A DNA stretch of 64,000 nt from Acholeplasma oculi. Lineage in GTDB: Bacteria; Bacillota_I; Bacilli_A; Acholeplasmatales; Acholeplasmataceae. The notes under the pieces are model-generated. The model was not told the DNA's origin. It worked only from the letters and a program-made list of their open reading frames with translations, and searched no databases. The position numbers were made by a program, and so were the translations under genes. Positions 22,794 through 32,249 of this stretch are shown one piece after another (the first letter of the stretch is position 1; each line of letters opens with the position of its first letter). Location: positions 1-64,000 of the forward strand of contig NZ_FUZK01000001.1 of NCBI RefSeq assembly GCF_900166985.1, read 5' to 3'.

Positions 22794-24172
22794 TGGCGCA
22801 AAATAAGATACTCGTTGCAAATCGTGGGGAAATTGCTGTTAGGGTAATTAGAGCATGTAAAGAATTAGGTATTCCTGTTGTTGCAATATATTCTAAAGCG
22901 GATGAGTCAAGTTTACATACAAAATTAGCAGATGAAGCTGTCTGTATTGGACCTGCAAGGTCTAAGGACAGTTATTTAAACATGCAAGCAGTATTAAGTG
23001 CTGCGATTGCAACAGGTTGTAACGCTATTCACCCAGGGTACGGATTTTTATCTGAAAATCCTAAATTCATCGAGATGGTTGAAGCAACCGGAATTAAATT
23101 TATTGGTCCTTCATCTAACGTTGTTAGTAAATTAGGTGATAAAGCTACAGCGAAAATGATTGCTAAAGCAGCAGGTGTTCCTGTTGTTGAAGGTTCAGAA
23201 GGTATCATTGAAACTAAAGAGGACGGAATTAAAATTGCTAAACAAATTGGATATCCAGTAATGATTAAAGCGAGTGCTGGTGGTGGTGGTCGTGGTATTT
23301 CAGTATGTTATAATGATCAAGAATTTTCAAAAGCATTTGAAATGACTTCAATGGAAGCTGAAACATCGTTTGGAGATAAATCTGTTTATGTTGAAAAATT
23401 TGTTGAAAATCCAAGACATATCGAAGTTCAAATCATGGGAGATTCAAAAGGTAATGTTGTTCATTTATTTGAACGTGATTGCTCAATGCAAAGACGTAAT
23501 CAAAAACTTATTGAAGAAGCACCAAGTGCAATTTTAAATGACGATTTAAGAAAGAAAATGGGACTTGCTGCAGTCAAACTTGCAAAATCTGTTGGTTATG
23601 AAGGTGCTGGAACGATTGAATTCTTAGTGGATAAAAGAAAAAACTTTTACTTTATCGAAATGAATACACGTATTCAAGTAGAACATCCTGTAACTGAAAT
23701 GATTACAGGTATTGATTTAGTTAAAGAACAGATTAAAGTTGCATATGGTAAAGAACTATCATTTAAACAAAAGGATTTAAAAATCTTAGGACACGCAATT
23801 GAATGTCGTATTAATGCTGAAAATCCATTGAACAATTTTATGCCTACACCAGGAAGAATCAAGAAAGTGTTATTCCCTGGAGGTTTTAATGTTCGCTTTG
23901 ATTCCCATATTTATCCAGACTATGACGTTCCTCCTTTTTACGATTCAATGGTTGGTAAGTTAATTGTATTTGCTCCAAACAGAAAAGAAGCTATACGTAA
24001 AATGCGAGTTTCATTAGAACAACTTGTTATTGATGGAATTACAACAAATATTGAATATCAATATGCAATCATGCATGCACCTGACTTTATTAAAGGTACA
24101 TATGATACAGGTTTTATCGCAAAATTTAATGGTTTAATACAAGGTGAGTATAATGAAGAACTTATTGGATGA
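22793..24172 (+). CDS. accC: Biotin carboxylase
   Basis: 459 residues, normal length. ATP-grasp enzyme that carboxylates biotin on AccB using ATP and bicarbonate. ILVANRGEIAVRVIRAC is the N-terminal signature; KASAGGGGRGI is the ATP-binding glycine loop; FIEMNTRIQVEHPVTE is the catalytic metal and Arg region. It overlaps accB by 1 base and accD by 20, showing translational coupling. Confidence 0.97.
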   Translation: MAQNKILVANRGEIAVRVIRACKELGIPVVAIYSKADESSLHTKLADEAVCIGPARSKDSYLNMQAVLSAAIATGCNAIHPGYGFLSENPKFIEMVEATGIKFIGPSSNVVSKLGDKATAKMIAKAAGVPVVEGSEGIIETKEDGIKIAKQIGYPVMIKASAGGGGRGISVCYNDQEFSKAFEMTSMEAETSFGDKSVYVEKFVENPRHIEVQIMGDSKGNVVHLFERDCSMQRRNQKLIEEAPSAILNDDLRKKMGLAAVKLAKSVGYEGAGTIEFLVDKRKNFYFIEMNTRIQVEHPVTEMITGIDLVKEQIKVAYGKELSFKQKDLKILGHAIECRINAENPLNNFMPTPGRIKKVLFPGGFNVRFDSHIYPDYDVPPFYDSMVGKLIVFAPNRKEAIRKMRVSLEQLVIDGITTNIEYQYAIMHAPDFIKGTYDTGFIAKFNGLIQGEYNEELIG

Positions 24173-25034
24173 ACGTAAAGCTCGTTTACTTAAGTTTCAA
24201 GAACTGATCAAAAAGAAACCTATTGAAACGAAACCTGTAGATATACCTGATGGTGTATTTACACAATGCGAACAGTGTAATTCTGCTATTTATAATAAAG
24301 ACTTAGAAAAAAACTTAGAGGTATGTCCTTACTGTGGTTATCACTTTAGAATACCTGCTAGAAAACGAATTTTATACACTTTAGATGATCAAAGTTTTCA
24401 AGAGATAGATAGTTTAGTGACCTCACTAAACCCTTTATCCATGCCTGATTATGAAGATAAACTCATTAAAGGTGTAAAAATGTCCAAGCTTAATGAAGCA
24501 TTTATCTCGGGTGTTGGAACAATTAAAGGTATGAAAGTTGCTTTTGGAGTCCTTGATTCATTCTTTATGATGGGTTCTATGGGATCTGCCGTTGGTGAGA
24601 AAATTACGAGACTTATCGAACATGCAGCTGATAACATGTTACCTTTAATTATATTTAGTGCATCCGGTGGTGCACGTATGCAAGAAGGTATTCTTTCTTT
24701 AATGCAAATGGCTAAAACTTCTGCAGCTTTAAACAGACTTGATGAAAAAGGACTTGTCTTTATATCTGTATTAACGAATCCAACAACAGGTGGAGTTGCA
24801 GCAAGTTATGCCAGTTTAGGTGACATTAATATTGCGGAAAGATCCAGTTTGATTGGTTTTGCTGGTGCTAGAGTTATCAAGCAAACAATAGGACAAGATT
24901 TACCACTGGGTTTTCAAACGGATGTTTTTCAATTAAATAAAGGACAAGTGGATTTAGTCATATTAAGAAAAAATATGATTGAAACACTTTCTTTCTTGTT
25001 AAAAATACATCATCAGGAAGGAAAAAAGATATGA
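24153..25034 (+). CDS. accD: Acetyl-CoA carboxylase carboxyltransferase subunit beta
   Basis: 293 residues. The N-terminal zinc ribbon has C39, C42, C58 and C61. The carboxyltransferase core contains [12 protein letters not shown] and [13 protein letters not shown], which bind acetyl-CoA. ATG 24153 with AAGGTGAG upstream is chosen over a GTG at 24144. It pairs with AccA to form the transferase and overlaps accA by 4 bases. Confidence 0.96.
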   Translation: MKNLLDERKARLLKFQELIKKKPIETKPVDIPDGVFTQCEQCNSAIYNKDLEKNLEVCPYCGYHFRIPARKRILYTLDDQSFQEIDSLVTSLNPLSMPDYEDKLIKGVKMSKLNEAFISGVGTIKGMKVAFGVLDSFFMMGSMGSAVGEKITRLIEHAADNMLPLIIFSASGGARMQEGILSLMQMAKTSAALNRLDEKGLVFISVLTNPTTGGVAASYASLGDINIAERSSLIGFAGARVIKQTIGQDLPLGFQTDVFQLNKGQVDLVILRKNMIETLSFLLKIHHQEGKKI

Positions 25035-25843
25035 GTAATTTAAATGTCTGGGATAGAGTTAAACTTGCTAGAAGTACAGATAGACCCACTGCGACCGATC
25101 TTATTTCAAATTTATTTCCTGATTTTCTAGAACTTCACGGTGATCGACTATTTGGTGATGATTTAGCAATCATTGGTGGTGTTGCAACATTTCATGGAAG
25201 TCCAGTCACTGTTATTGCTGAAGAAAAAGGAAAAAATACAGAAGATAAAATTAAAAGAAACTTTGGTATGCCACATCCTGAAGGTTACAGAAAAGCATTA
25301 CGTTTAATGAAACAAGCAGAAAAATTTAATCGACCAATTATTACAATTATAGATACTCCAGGAGCATATCCTGGCATAGGTGCTGAAGAACGTGGACAAG
25401 CTCAAGCGATTGCACTTAATTTAAAAGAGTCTATGAAATTAAAAACACCTATCATTGTGATTATTTTAGGTGAAGGTGGTTCTGGTGGAGCGCTTGCTAT
25501 TGGTGTTGGTGATACCGTCTTAATGTTTGAAAACTCCATCTATTCAATATTATCACCTGAAGGATTTGCATCTATTTTATTTAAAGATAGTCAAAGAGCC
25601 AAAGAAGCTGCTGAGTTAATGAAATTGACAGCACCTGATTTAAAAGAACTAGGTATTATTGATGAAATAATTTTAGAAGGGGAAGGTCTTAATACGAACC
25701 CCATGATTGGTTATAAGAACCTAGAAAAAGCATTAGAAAAACAATTAAAAAAACTATCTAAATTACCACATACTAAATTACTTGATGACCGATACAAAAA
25801 GTTTAGAAAAATGGGCGTTTACGAAGAAAGTGTGACATCATAA
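25031..25843 (+). CDS. accA: Acetyl-CoA carboxylase carboxyltransferase subunit alpha
   Basis: 270 residues, slightly shorter than the roughly 310 typical of E. coli. [22 protein letters not shown] and [16 protein letters not shown] are family signatures; [15 protein letters not shown] forms part of the oxyanion site. It works with AccD to move carboxyl from biotin to acetyl-CoA. AGGAAGG precedes the start. Confidence 0.96.
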   Translation: MSNLNVWDRVKLARSTDRPTATDLISNLFPDFLELHGDRLFGDDLAIIGGVATFHGSPVTVIAEEKGKNTEDKIKRNFGMPHPEGYRKALRLMKQAEKFNRPIITIIDTPGAYPGIGAEERGQAQAIALNLKESMKLKTPIIVIILGEGGSGGALAIGVGDTVLMFENSIYSILSPEGFASILFKDSQRAKEAAELMKLTAPDLKELGIIDEIILEGEGLNTNPMIGYKNLEKALEKQLKKLSKLPHTKLLDDRYKKFRKMGVYEESVTS

Positions 25844-26775
25844 TGAAACAAATTCCAATAAAATTAATATCAACAGGGCGTTATGCTCCTACAAAAGTTA
25901 TGACAAATGAAGACTTTTCTAAAATCTTAGATACAAACGATGAATGGATAACAACAAGAACAGGTATTAAAAGAAGACATATTGCTGAAACTGAAACCGC
26001 AATTGACATGGCTTATGAGGCAGCATTAAAAGCAATTGAAAAAGTGAATTTTAATAAAGAAGATATTGAACTCATCATTGTTGCAAGTATTACTTCCCCT
26101 GTTAAAACACCTTCAATTGCAAACTTAGTTCAAGCCAAACTGGGCTTGAATCATAAAAACATCGTTGCATTTGATTTAAACGCAGCATGTAGTGGATTCG
26201 TATATGCACTTGAAGTTGCATCCAGTATGTTATCAAGTGGTATATATAAATCAGCACTTGTCATTGGTTCAGAGCATATGTCAAGTATTCTAGATTGGAC
26301 AGACCGTTCAACAGCAATTCTTTTTGGAGATGGTGCAGGTGCTGCAATTATTGAACCAAGTACAGATGTTAACGATTCTATATTTTTCTTTAATGGATCA
26401 AGAGGAGATGACACAGGAATTTTATGGATTAATCCAAAAGTGCAGATGGAAGGCCGTGAAGTCTATAAATTTGCTGTGGATATTATGCCAAAAGCCATTG
26501 ATTCTGTATTAAAACGTGCTAAACTTAGTTTAGATGACATAGATGTGATTATCCCGCACCAAGCAAATCTTAGAATTATCCAAAGTGTTGCTAAAGATAT
26601 GGGATTACCACTCGACAGGTTTTTAATTAATCTAGATGAGTATGGAAATACTTCATCCGCAAGTATTCCAATATTATTAGATGAATATAAAGACAAAAAC
26701 AAAGAAAAAAAGAAAGCATTGTTAATAGGATTTGGTGGAGGCTTCACATGGGGCGCTTCAATCCTAAACATTTGA
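25843..26775 (+). CDS. fabH: 3-oxoacyl-ACP synthase III
   Basis: 310 residues. It condenses acetyl-CoA (or a branched primer) with malonyl-ACP to start chain synthesis. The catalytic triad is visible: C116 in NAACSGF, His in IPHQANLRI and Asn in YGNTSSASIPI. The start overlaps the accA stop (TAATG). Acyl primer preference cannot be read here. Confidence 0.96.
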   Translation: MKQIPIKLISTGRYAPTKVMTNEDFSKILDTNDEWITTRTGIKRRHIAETETAIDMAYEAALKAIEKVNFNKEDIELIIVASITSPVKTPSIANLVQAKLGLNHKNIVAFDLNAACSGFVYALEVASSMLSSGIYKSALVIGSEHMSSILDWTDRSTAILFGDGAGAAIIEPSTDVNDSIFFFNGSRGDDTGILWINPKVQMEGREVYKFAVDIMPKAIDSVLKRAKLSLDDIDVIIPHQANLRIIQSVAKDMGLPLDRFLINLDEYGNTSSASIPILLDEYKDKNKEKKKALLIGFGGGFTWGASILNI

Positions 26776-26785
26776 GGAATTTAAT

Positions 26786-27718
26786 ATGAAAAATGTAGCA
26801 GAATTATTTGGTACAAAGTACCCAGTCATACAAGGTGGTATGGCTAATATTGCAACACATCAACTTGCAGCAGCAGTCTCTAACGCAGGTGGCTTAGGAT
26901 TGGTTGGAGCTGGTGGAAATGATGCAGAATGGGTGAGAGAAGAAATTAGAAAAACTAAAGCATTAACAGATAAACCTTTTGGTGTAAATGTCATGTTAAT
27001 GAGTCCTCATTCTAAAGATATTTCAGATGTTGTTATTGAAGAAGGCGTTAAAATTGTTACAACAGGAGCAGGAAACCCTGGACCTTATATGGAAAAATGG
27101 AAAGCTGCTGGAATTATCGTTATTCCTGTTGTTCCATCTGTAGCGCTTGCTATTAGAATGCAAAGAGCTGGTGCTGATGCTGTTGTTGTAGAAGGTACTG
27201 AAGCGGGTGGTCATATTGGTGAATTGACTACAATGGCAATCGTTCCTCAAACTGTTGATGCAGTTACAATTCCTGTGATTGCTGCGGGTGGTATTGCTGA
27301 TAAAAGAGGTGTTTTAGCAGCTTTTGCTTTAGGTGCAAAAGGTGTTCAAATTGGTACTGTTTTATTAGCTGCAGAAGAAACACCTATCCATGAAAACTAT
27401 AAATTAAAAGTTGTTGATGCTAGAGACACAGATACGATTGTTACAGGTAGAGGTACAGGTGCCCCTGTTCGTGTATTAAAGAATAAAATGGCTACAGAGT
27501 ACTTAAGATTAACAAAAGAAGGAGTTCCTTTAGAAGAACTAGAAAAACTTACTTTAGGTTCACTTCGTAAAGCCGTATTTAATGGGGATAAAGACAACGG
27601 TTCATTCATGGCAGGACAAATCGCAGGTATGGTTAAAAATATTCGTCCTGTTAAACAAATACTGAGTGAATTATTTGATGATGTTAACACGTATAAGGAA
27701 TCATTAGAAATCTTATGA
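26786..27718 (+). CDS. fabK: FMN-dependent enoyl-ACP reductase II
   Basis: 310 residues. TIM-barrel flavoprotein of the nitronate monooxygenase/FabK family: YPVIQGGMANIATHQLAAAVSNAG at the start, then DAVVVEGTEAGGHIG and PVIAAGGIADKRG for FMN binding. FabK makes the final reduction of each elongation cycle in many firmicutes, in place of FabI. Its position between fabH and fabD in a fatty-acid operon supports FabK rather than nitronate monooxygenase. No fabI or fabL is present in the window. Confidence 0.93.
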   Translation: MKNVAELFGTKYPVIQGGMANIATHQLAAAVSNAGGLGLVGAGGNDAEWVREEIRKTKALTDKPFGVNVMLMSPHSKDISDVVIEEGVKIVTTGAGNPGPYMEKWKAAGIIVIPVVPSVALAIRMQRAGADAVVVEGTEAGGHIGELTTMAIVPQTVDAVTIPVIAAGGIADKRGVLAAFALGAKGVQIGTVLLAAEETPIHENYKLKVVDARDTDTIVTGRGTGAPVRVLKNKMATEYLRLTKEGVPLEELEKLTLGSLRKAVFNGDKDNGSFMAGQIAGMVKNIRPVKQILSELFDDVNTYKESLEIL

Positions 27719-28638
27719 AACTAGCTGTTTTATTTTCGGGTCAAGGTGCACAGTTTGCTGGTATGGGTCTAGATTTTATTGAAAAAATACCTGTATTAAA
27801 AAACAAACTCGATTCCTACTGTCAAATGCTTGAACTTGACCTATTCAATCTATTAAGTAATCAAGAACTTATCAATGATACAAGATATACACAACCATTA
27901 ATGGTCGTTGTTGAAATGTTAATCCATGACTACTTAGTAAGCATTGGATTAAAACCTAAGGGATATACAGGATTTTCATTAGGAGAATACACTGCATTAT
28001 ATGCATCCAAAATTTTTAGTGATGAAGATATCTTGAAAATTATTAATAAACGTGCAGAATTGATGCAAAAAGCTTCATCAAAATATCCAGGATCCATGGC
28101 TGCAATTTTACAACTTGATGATTCGATTATTGAAGACTTATGTAAAAGAATCTCATCAAATGAAAAATTCTTAGTACCAGCAAATTATAATGCACCCGGA
28201 CAGCTAGTCATTTCAGGTGATAAAACACTTATAGAACTTGCAACAATTGAAGCCAAGAATTTAGGTGCTAAACGTGCAATGATTCTTAATGTATCTGGTG
28301 CATTTCATTCACCTTATATGAAAGAAGCTGGTGAATTACTTGAAATTTTTGCTAAAGCATTCAAAGTAAACGAACCAGTTGTTCCAGTTTATAAAAATAC
28401 AGATGCATCTGTTTTGAAACAACAAGATGTATTTCAAGAAATCAAGAATCAAGTTCAAATGCCTGTTTACTTCAAACAATCCATTGAACAAATGGTTAAT
28501 GATGGATTTGATACATTCTTAGAAATAGGTCCTGGTAATGTTTTATTTAATTTAGTAAAAAAAATTAACCCTAATTTAAATGTTTATAATGTATCACGTT
28601 ATGAAGATTTAGATAAAATAAAGGAGATACTTATATGA
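27715..28638 (+). CDS. fabD: Malonyl-CoA:ACP transacylase
   Basis: 307 residues. FSGQGAQFAGMG and the nucleophile S88 in GFSLGEYTAL mark the family; the catalytic His lies in VSGAFHSPYM. It loads malonyl groups onto ACP. It overlaps fabK by 4 bases and fabG by 4. Confidence 0.96.
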   Translation: MKLAVLFSGQGAQFAGMGLDFIEKIPVLKNKLDSYCQMLELDLFNLLSNQELINDTRYTQPLMVVVEMLIHDYLVSIGLKPKGYTGFSLGEYTALYASKIFSDEDILKIINKRAELMQKASSKYPGSMAAILQLDDSIIEDLCKRISSNEKFLVPANYNAPGQLVISGDKTLIELATIEAKNLGAKRAMILNVSGAFHSPYMKEAGELLEIFAKAFKVNEPVVPVYKNTDASVLKQQDVFQEIKNQVQMPVYFKQSIEQMVNDGFDTFLEIGPGNVLFNLVKKINPNLNVYNVSRYEDLDKIKEILI

Positions 28639-29381
28639 GTTTAAAAAATAAAGTTGCATTAGTTACAGGTGGTTCTACAGGTATAGGTAAAGCAATTGCA
28701 ACAAAACTTGCATCCATGGGTGCAGATATTGTTGTCAACTATTTTATAGGACCTGAAGAAGCAGAGAAAGTTGCAAAAGAATTATCAGAAACTTATCAAG
28801 TGCGTGCAAAAGCAATTTATGCGGATGTATCTAATTTTGAATCCGCATCAGCTTTAATTGAAGAAACTGTTAAAGCATTCGGAACTCTAAATATTGTTGT
28901 TAATAATGCTGGTATCACAGATGATGGACTTATTTTAAGAATGAGCGAACATCAGTTTGACAGAGTCATTCAAACGAACCTTAAGGGTGTATTTAATGTA
29001 TCTAAACACGCTGCTAGAGTATTACTCAAATCAGGCTATGGTAGATTAATTAACATTGCTTCTGTCATTGGTGAGTATGGTAATGTTGGTCAAGTCAATT
29101 ATGCAGCTGCTAAAGCGGGTGTCATTGGTATGACAAAAACTTTAGCCAAAGAATTTGCATCCCGTGGTGTTACAGTTAATGCGATTGCACCAGGGTTTAT
29201 TGAAACTCAAATGACTAGAAATTTACCTCCACAAGTTCGTGAAGAAATGTTAAAACATATTGCTTTAGGTACTTATGGTCAACCTGAAGATATTGCAAAT
29301 CTTGTAGGATTCTTATCCTCACCTGATGCAGGTTATATTACAGGTGTAGTAGTTGATGTAGATGGTGGATTAACTATTTAG
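28635..29381 (+). CDS. fabG: 3-oxoacyl-ACP reductase
   Basis: 248 residues, short-chain dehydrogenase fold. TGGSTGIGKAIA binds NADPH, NNAG is in strand 4, and YAAAK carries the catalytic Tyr and Lys. It reduces 3-oxoacyl-ACP in each cycle. AAAGGAG precedes the start. The operon context separates it from other SDR enzymes. Confidence 0.96.
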   Translation: MSLKNKVALVTGGSTGIGKAIATKLASMGADIVVNYFIGPEEAEKVAKELSETYQVRAKAIYADVSNFESASALIEETVKAFGTLNIVVNNAGITDDGLILRMSEHQFDRVIQTNLKGVFNVSKHAARVLLKSGYGRLINIASVIGEYGNVGQVNYAAAKAGVIGMTKTLAKEFASRGVTVNAIAPGFIETQMTRNLPPQVREEMLKHIALGTYGQPEDIANLVGFLSSPDAGYITGVVVDVDGGLTI

Positions 29382-29404
29382 TTTTTAAAAGAAAGGACGA
29401 ACTT

Positions 29405-30646
29405 ATGAAAAGAAGAGTCGTTGTAACTGGTTTAGGTACGATCAATCCAGTAGGTAATTCTGTAGAAGAATCGTTTAAAGCCGTATTAGACGGTACATGT
29501 GGAATTGATCATATTACATTATTTGATACATCCAATTCTAAAATCAAAATTGCCGGTGAACTCAAAAATATAAATTTTGAAGATTACTTAGATAAAAAAG
29601 AAATTAAACGAAGTGACCGTGTTATGGTTTTAGGTACAATCGCTGCAATCCAAGCCTACAAAGATAGTGGTTTAACAAGTAATGATTACGACCCATATCG
29701 TTTTGGTATCTATGTTACATCAGGAATTGGTGGACTTCAAACGATGGAAGCTGATATTTCTGTTAAAGCCTTAAGAGGAGTAGATAGAATTTCTCCTTTC
29801 TTTATACCAAATTCTATTGTGAATATGGTTGGTGGTATGATTTCTATTAAATTCCAAGTAAAAGGACCGAATATACCGGTTGTTACAGCATGTAGTGCTG
29901 CAACAAACTCTATAGGTGAAGCATTTAGAAGTATTCGAGATGGTTATTTAGATTTTGCATTTGCAGGTGGCGCTGAGGCATCCATTAATGAAACTGGTAT
30001 TGGTGGTTTTGCTGCATTAAAAGCATTATCTACAGAACCAGATCCTAAAAAAGCATCACGTCCTTTTGATCTTAATCGAAACGGATTTGTAATGGGTGAA
30101 GGTAGTGGTGTATTGGTTTTAGAAACACTTGAAAGTGCACTAAAACGTGGAGCTAAAATTTATGCTGAAATCACAGGATATGGAGCAACATCAGATGCAT
30201 TTCATATGACAGCTCCTGATTCAGATGCAGAAGGTTTAACACGTGCAATTCAAGTGGCTTTAAATGATGGTATGGTTGACCCAAAACAAGTAGGTTATAT
30301 CAATGCACATGGAACATCAACTTTATTAAATGATAAAATTGAAACATTAGGCATTAAAAAGGCATTTGGTGAACATGCTAAAAACATCAATATCTCTTCT
30401 ACAAAAGGAGCAACAGGCCATATGCTAGGTGCAACCGGAGCTGTTGAAAGTATCTTTTGTATCAAGGCATTGAATGAAGGTATCATTCCACCAACTATAA
30501 ATTATGAAACATTTGACCCAGAGTGTGATTTAAATTATACAGTTAATAAACCTGTTCAAAGAGATTTAACTTATGCAATGAATATTAATGTTGGCTTTGG
30601 TGGACAAAATGCTGTATTAATATTCAAGAAATATGAGGTATCCTAA
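29405..30646 (+). CDS. fabF: 3-oxoacyl-ACP synthase II
   Basis: 413 residues, full length. The active site is C163 in VTACSAATNSIGEA, with His residues in NAHGTST and GATGHMLGA. This condensing enzyme elongates acyl-ACP. GAAAGGA lies upstream. A 23-base gap follows fabG, and it overlaps fabZ by one base. Confidence 0.97.
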   Translation: MKRRVVVTGLGTINPVGNSVEESFKAVLDGTCGIDHITLFDTSNSKIKIAGELKNINFEDYLDKKEIKRSDRVMVLGTIAAIQAYKDSGLTSNDYDPYRFGIYVTSGIGGLQTMEADISVKALRGVDRISPFFIPNSIVNMVGGMISIKFQVKGPNIPVVTACSAATNSIGEAFRSIRDGYLDFAFAGGAEASINETGIGGFAALKALSTEPDPKKASRPFDLNRNGFVMGEGSGVLVLETLESALKRGAKIYAEITGYGATSDAFHMTAPDSDAEGLTRAIQVALNDGMVDPKQVGYINAHGTSTLLNDKIETLGIKKAFGEHAKNINISSTKGATGHMLGATGAVESIFCIKALNEGIIPPTINYETFDPECDLNYTVNKPVQRDLTYAMNINVGFGGQNAVLIFKKYEVS

Positions 30647-31074
30647 TGGCATTAATGAATAAAGAACAAATTAAAGAAATACTACCACATAGAGATCCTT
30701 TTTTACTTGTAGATGAAGTTGTTGAACTCGTTGTTAAAGAAAAATGTGTGGGTATTAAATATGTGAATATAGATGAATACTATTTTAAAGGACATTTCCC
30801 GAATTATCCCGTGATGCCTGGTGTATTAATTCTTGAAACCATGGCTCAAGTAGGTGCAATCGCCCTTTTAAGTATTCCAGAATTCAAAGGTAAAATTGGT
30901 TTCTTCACTGGTGCAAACAATGTTAAATGGAGAAAACAAGTTCTACCAGGAGATACCTTAAAAGTAGAAACTGTTTTAACTAAAATCCGAGGTTCCTTTG
31001 GATTTGGTAGTGCTAAAGCTTGGGTTAATGATGAACTCGCTTGTGAAGCAGATATTAGTTTTGCTATAGGTTGA
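30646..31074 (+). CDS. fabZ: 3-hydroxyacyl-ACP dehydratase
   Basis: 142 residues, hot-dog fold. H50 in GHFPNYPVMPGVLI and E64 in LETMAQVG are the catalytic pair. It dehydrates 3-hydroxyacyl-ACP to trans-2-enoyl-ACP. No fabA or isomerase gene accompanies it, so unsaturated fatty acids would come from uptake or another route. Confidence 0.96.
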   Translation: MALMNKEQIKEILPHRDPFLLVDEVVELVVKEKCVGIKYVNIDEYYFKGHFPNYPVMPGVLILETMAQVGAIALLSIPEFKGKIGFFTGANNVKWRKQVLPGDTLKVETVLTKIRGSFGFGSAKAWVNDELACEADISFAIG

Positions 31075-31077
31075 TTT

Positions 31078-31593
31078 ATGGCTAAAGTTAAGTTGCTTGA
31101 ATTTAAACAAGTTAACTCAACAAGTGATTATTTGAAAGCGAACTATCAAAGTTTAAATTCATTTACAATTGTTCGAGCAGATTATCAGACAAAAGGTAGA
31201 GGGCAATTTGAGCGCACATGGAATAGTGCTAGAGGTAAGAATTTATTATGTTCGTTACTATTAAAAGATGTTCCACTCAACCAAATTACACTCATCAAAG
31301 AATGGGTTAAAAGTTCAATATTTAGTCTCTTGGGTTCATATGGACTAGATGTTTATTTTAAAGAACCTAATGATGTATATGTAGATGATAAAAAGTTATG
31401 CGGTATATTAATAGAGACACAAAGTTCAGGTCAGAAATTTGATTATGTCATTATTGGTATCGGACTTAATCTCAATCAAATATTATTCCAAAACTTTAAA
31501 GCTACATCAATTTTTAGAGAAACAAAAAAGGTATTAAATGTTAGACAAGTATTATCCAAACTCACAGCAAATCTTTTAGAAAGTTATTTTTAA
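31078..31593 (+). CDS. birA: Biotin-protein ligase, minimal catalytic form
   Basis: 171 residues, much shorter than the 240-320 of most BirA proteins: no N-terminal DNA-binding domain and little or no C-terminal SH3-like domain. TKGRGQFERTW corresponds to the biotinyl-AMP loop GRGRxGRxW, and FKEPNDVYV to KWPND. It attaches biotin to K113 of AccB, and the operon places it with its substrate and with bioY. Without a DNA-binding domain it cannot be a biotin repressor. Confidence 0.88.
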   Translation: MAKVKLLEFKQVNSTSDYLKANYQSLNSFTIVRADYQTKGRGQFERTWNSARGKNLLCSLLLKDVPLNQITLIKEWVKSSIFSLLGSYGLDVYFKEPNDVYVDDKKLCGILIETQSSGQKFDYVIIGIGLNLNQILFQNFKATSIFRETKKVLNVRQVLSKLTANLLESYF

Positions 31594-31595
31594 CA

Positions 31596-32123
31596 ATGAC
31601 ACTTAAGCGTTTAATCGTGATATCGACATTTGCAGCACTGATTGTGATATCGACATTCATTCAAATACCTGTACCTCCGGTGAGTTTTACACTTCAAACG
31701 ATGATGATTATCTTAATCGGTTTGTTATTAAGACCAGTGGATGCATTCTTATCTGTAACAGTTTATTTATTGATAGGATTCATAGGTGTTCCTGTATTTA
31801 CATCAGGTGGTGGTATGGGAGCAGTCTTTTTACCAACTGGAGGATTCTTATTAGGATTCCCATGGGTGGCATTAGGAATATCGTTTTTTAAGTCGAAAAC
31901 AAAGTTTATACCAAGAGATTTGCTTGTTATATTCATCTTTGGTTTAGGTATGGTATATCTTTTTGGTATTATAGGATTCATACTAGCAACCAATCAAACT
32001 ATGATGCAAGCACTTATTTTATTCATTCCATATTATGGATTTGATCTCATTAAAATAGCTATTGCATATGTGGTTTACCTATCCATACCCAAAGAATTAA
32101 TTCAAAGAATCAGAATGAACTAA
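31596..32123 (+). CDS. bioY: BioY biotin transporter S component
   Basis: 175 residues with five or six TM helices. IPVPPVSFTLQTMMIILIGL and GGGMGAVFLPTGGFLLGF are BioY signatures for biotin binding. It imports biotin, alone or with an ECF module encoded elsewhere. It starts 2 bases after birA and is the last gene of the operon, before a terminator. Confidence 0.93.
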   Translation: MTLKRLIVISTFAALIVISTFIQIPVPPVSFTLQTMMIILIGLLLRPVDAFLSVTVYLLIGFIGVPVFTSGGGMGAVFLPTGGFLLGFPWVALGISFFKSKTKFIPRDLLVIFIFGLGMVYLFGIIGFILATNQTMMQALILFIPYYGFDLIKIAIAYVVYLSIPKELIQRIRMN

Positions 32124-32153
32124 ACATCTAAATCAAATTTAGATGTTTTTTTA
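32124..32153 (+). terminator. Terminator of the acc-fab-bir-bio operon
   Basis: ACATCTAAAT (32124-32133) / ATTTAGATGT (32137-32146), 3-base loop, T tract. Confidence 0.85.
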
Positions 32154-32249
32154 TTTTTGGTTTCATTAACATAATTTCATCTAAAAAGCATAAGTTATAA
32201 GAACTTATCAGAAGTTTGTTATAATCTTTAAAGATAAAGAGGTGTTTTC

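Noticed and set aside
27023-27250. Minus-strand His/Ser/Asn-rich 75-residue protein in fabK
   Set aside because: Antisense shadow of an intact, conserved gene.
26786-27718. Nitronate monooxygenase instead of FabK
   Set aside because: The families are related, but location within an otherwise complete fatty-acid operon that lacks another enoyl reductase favours FabK.
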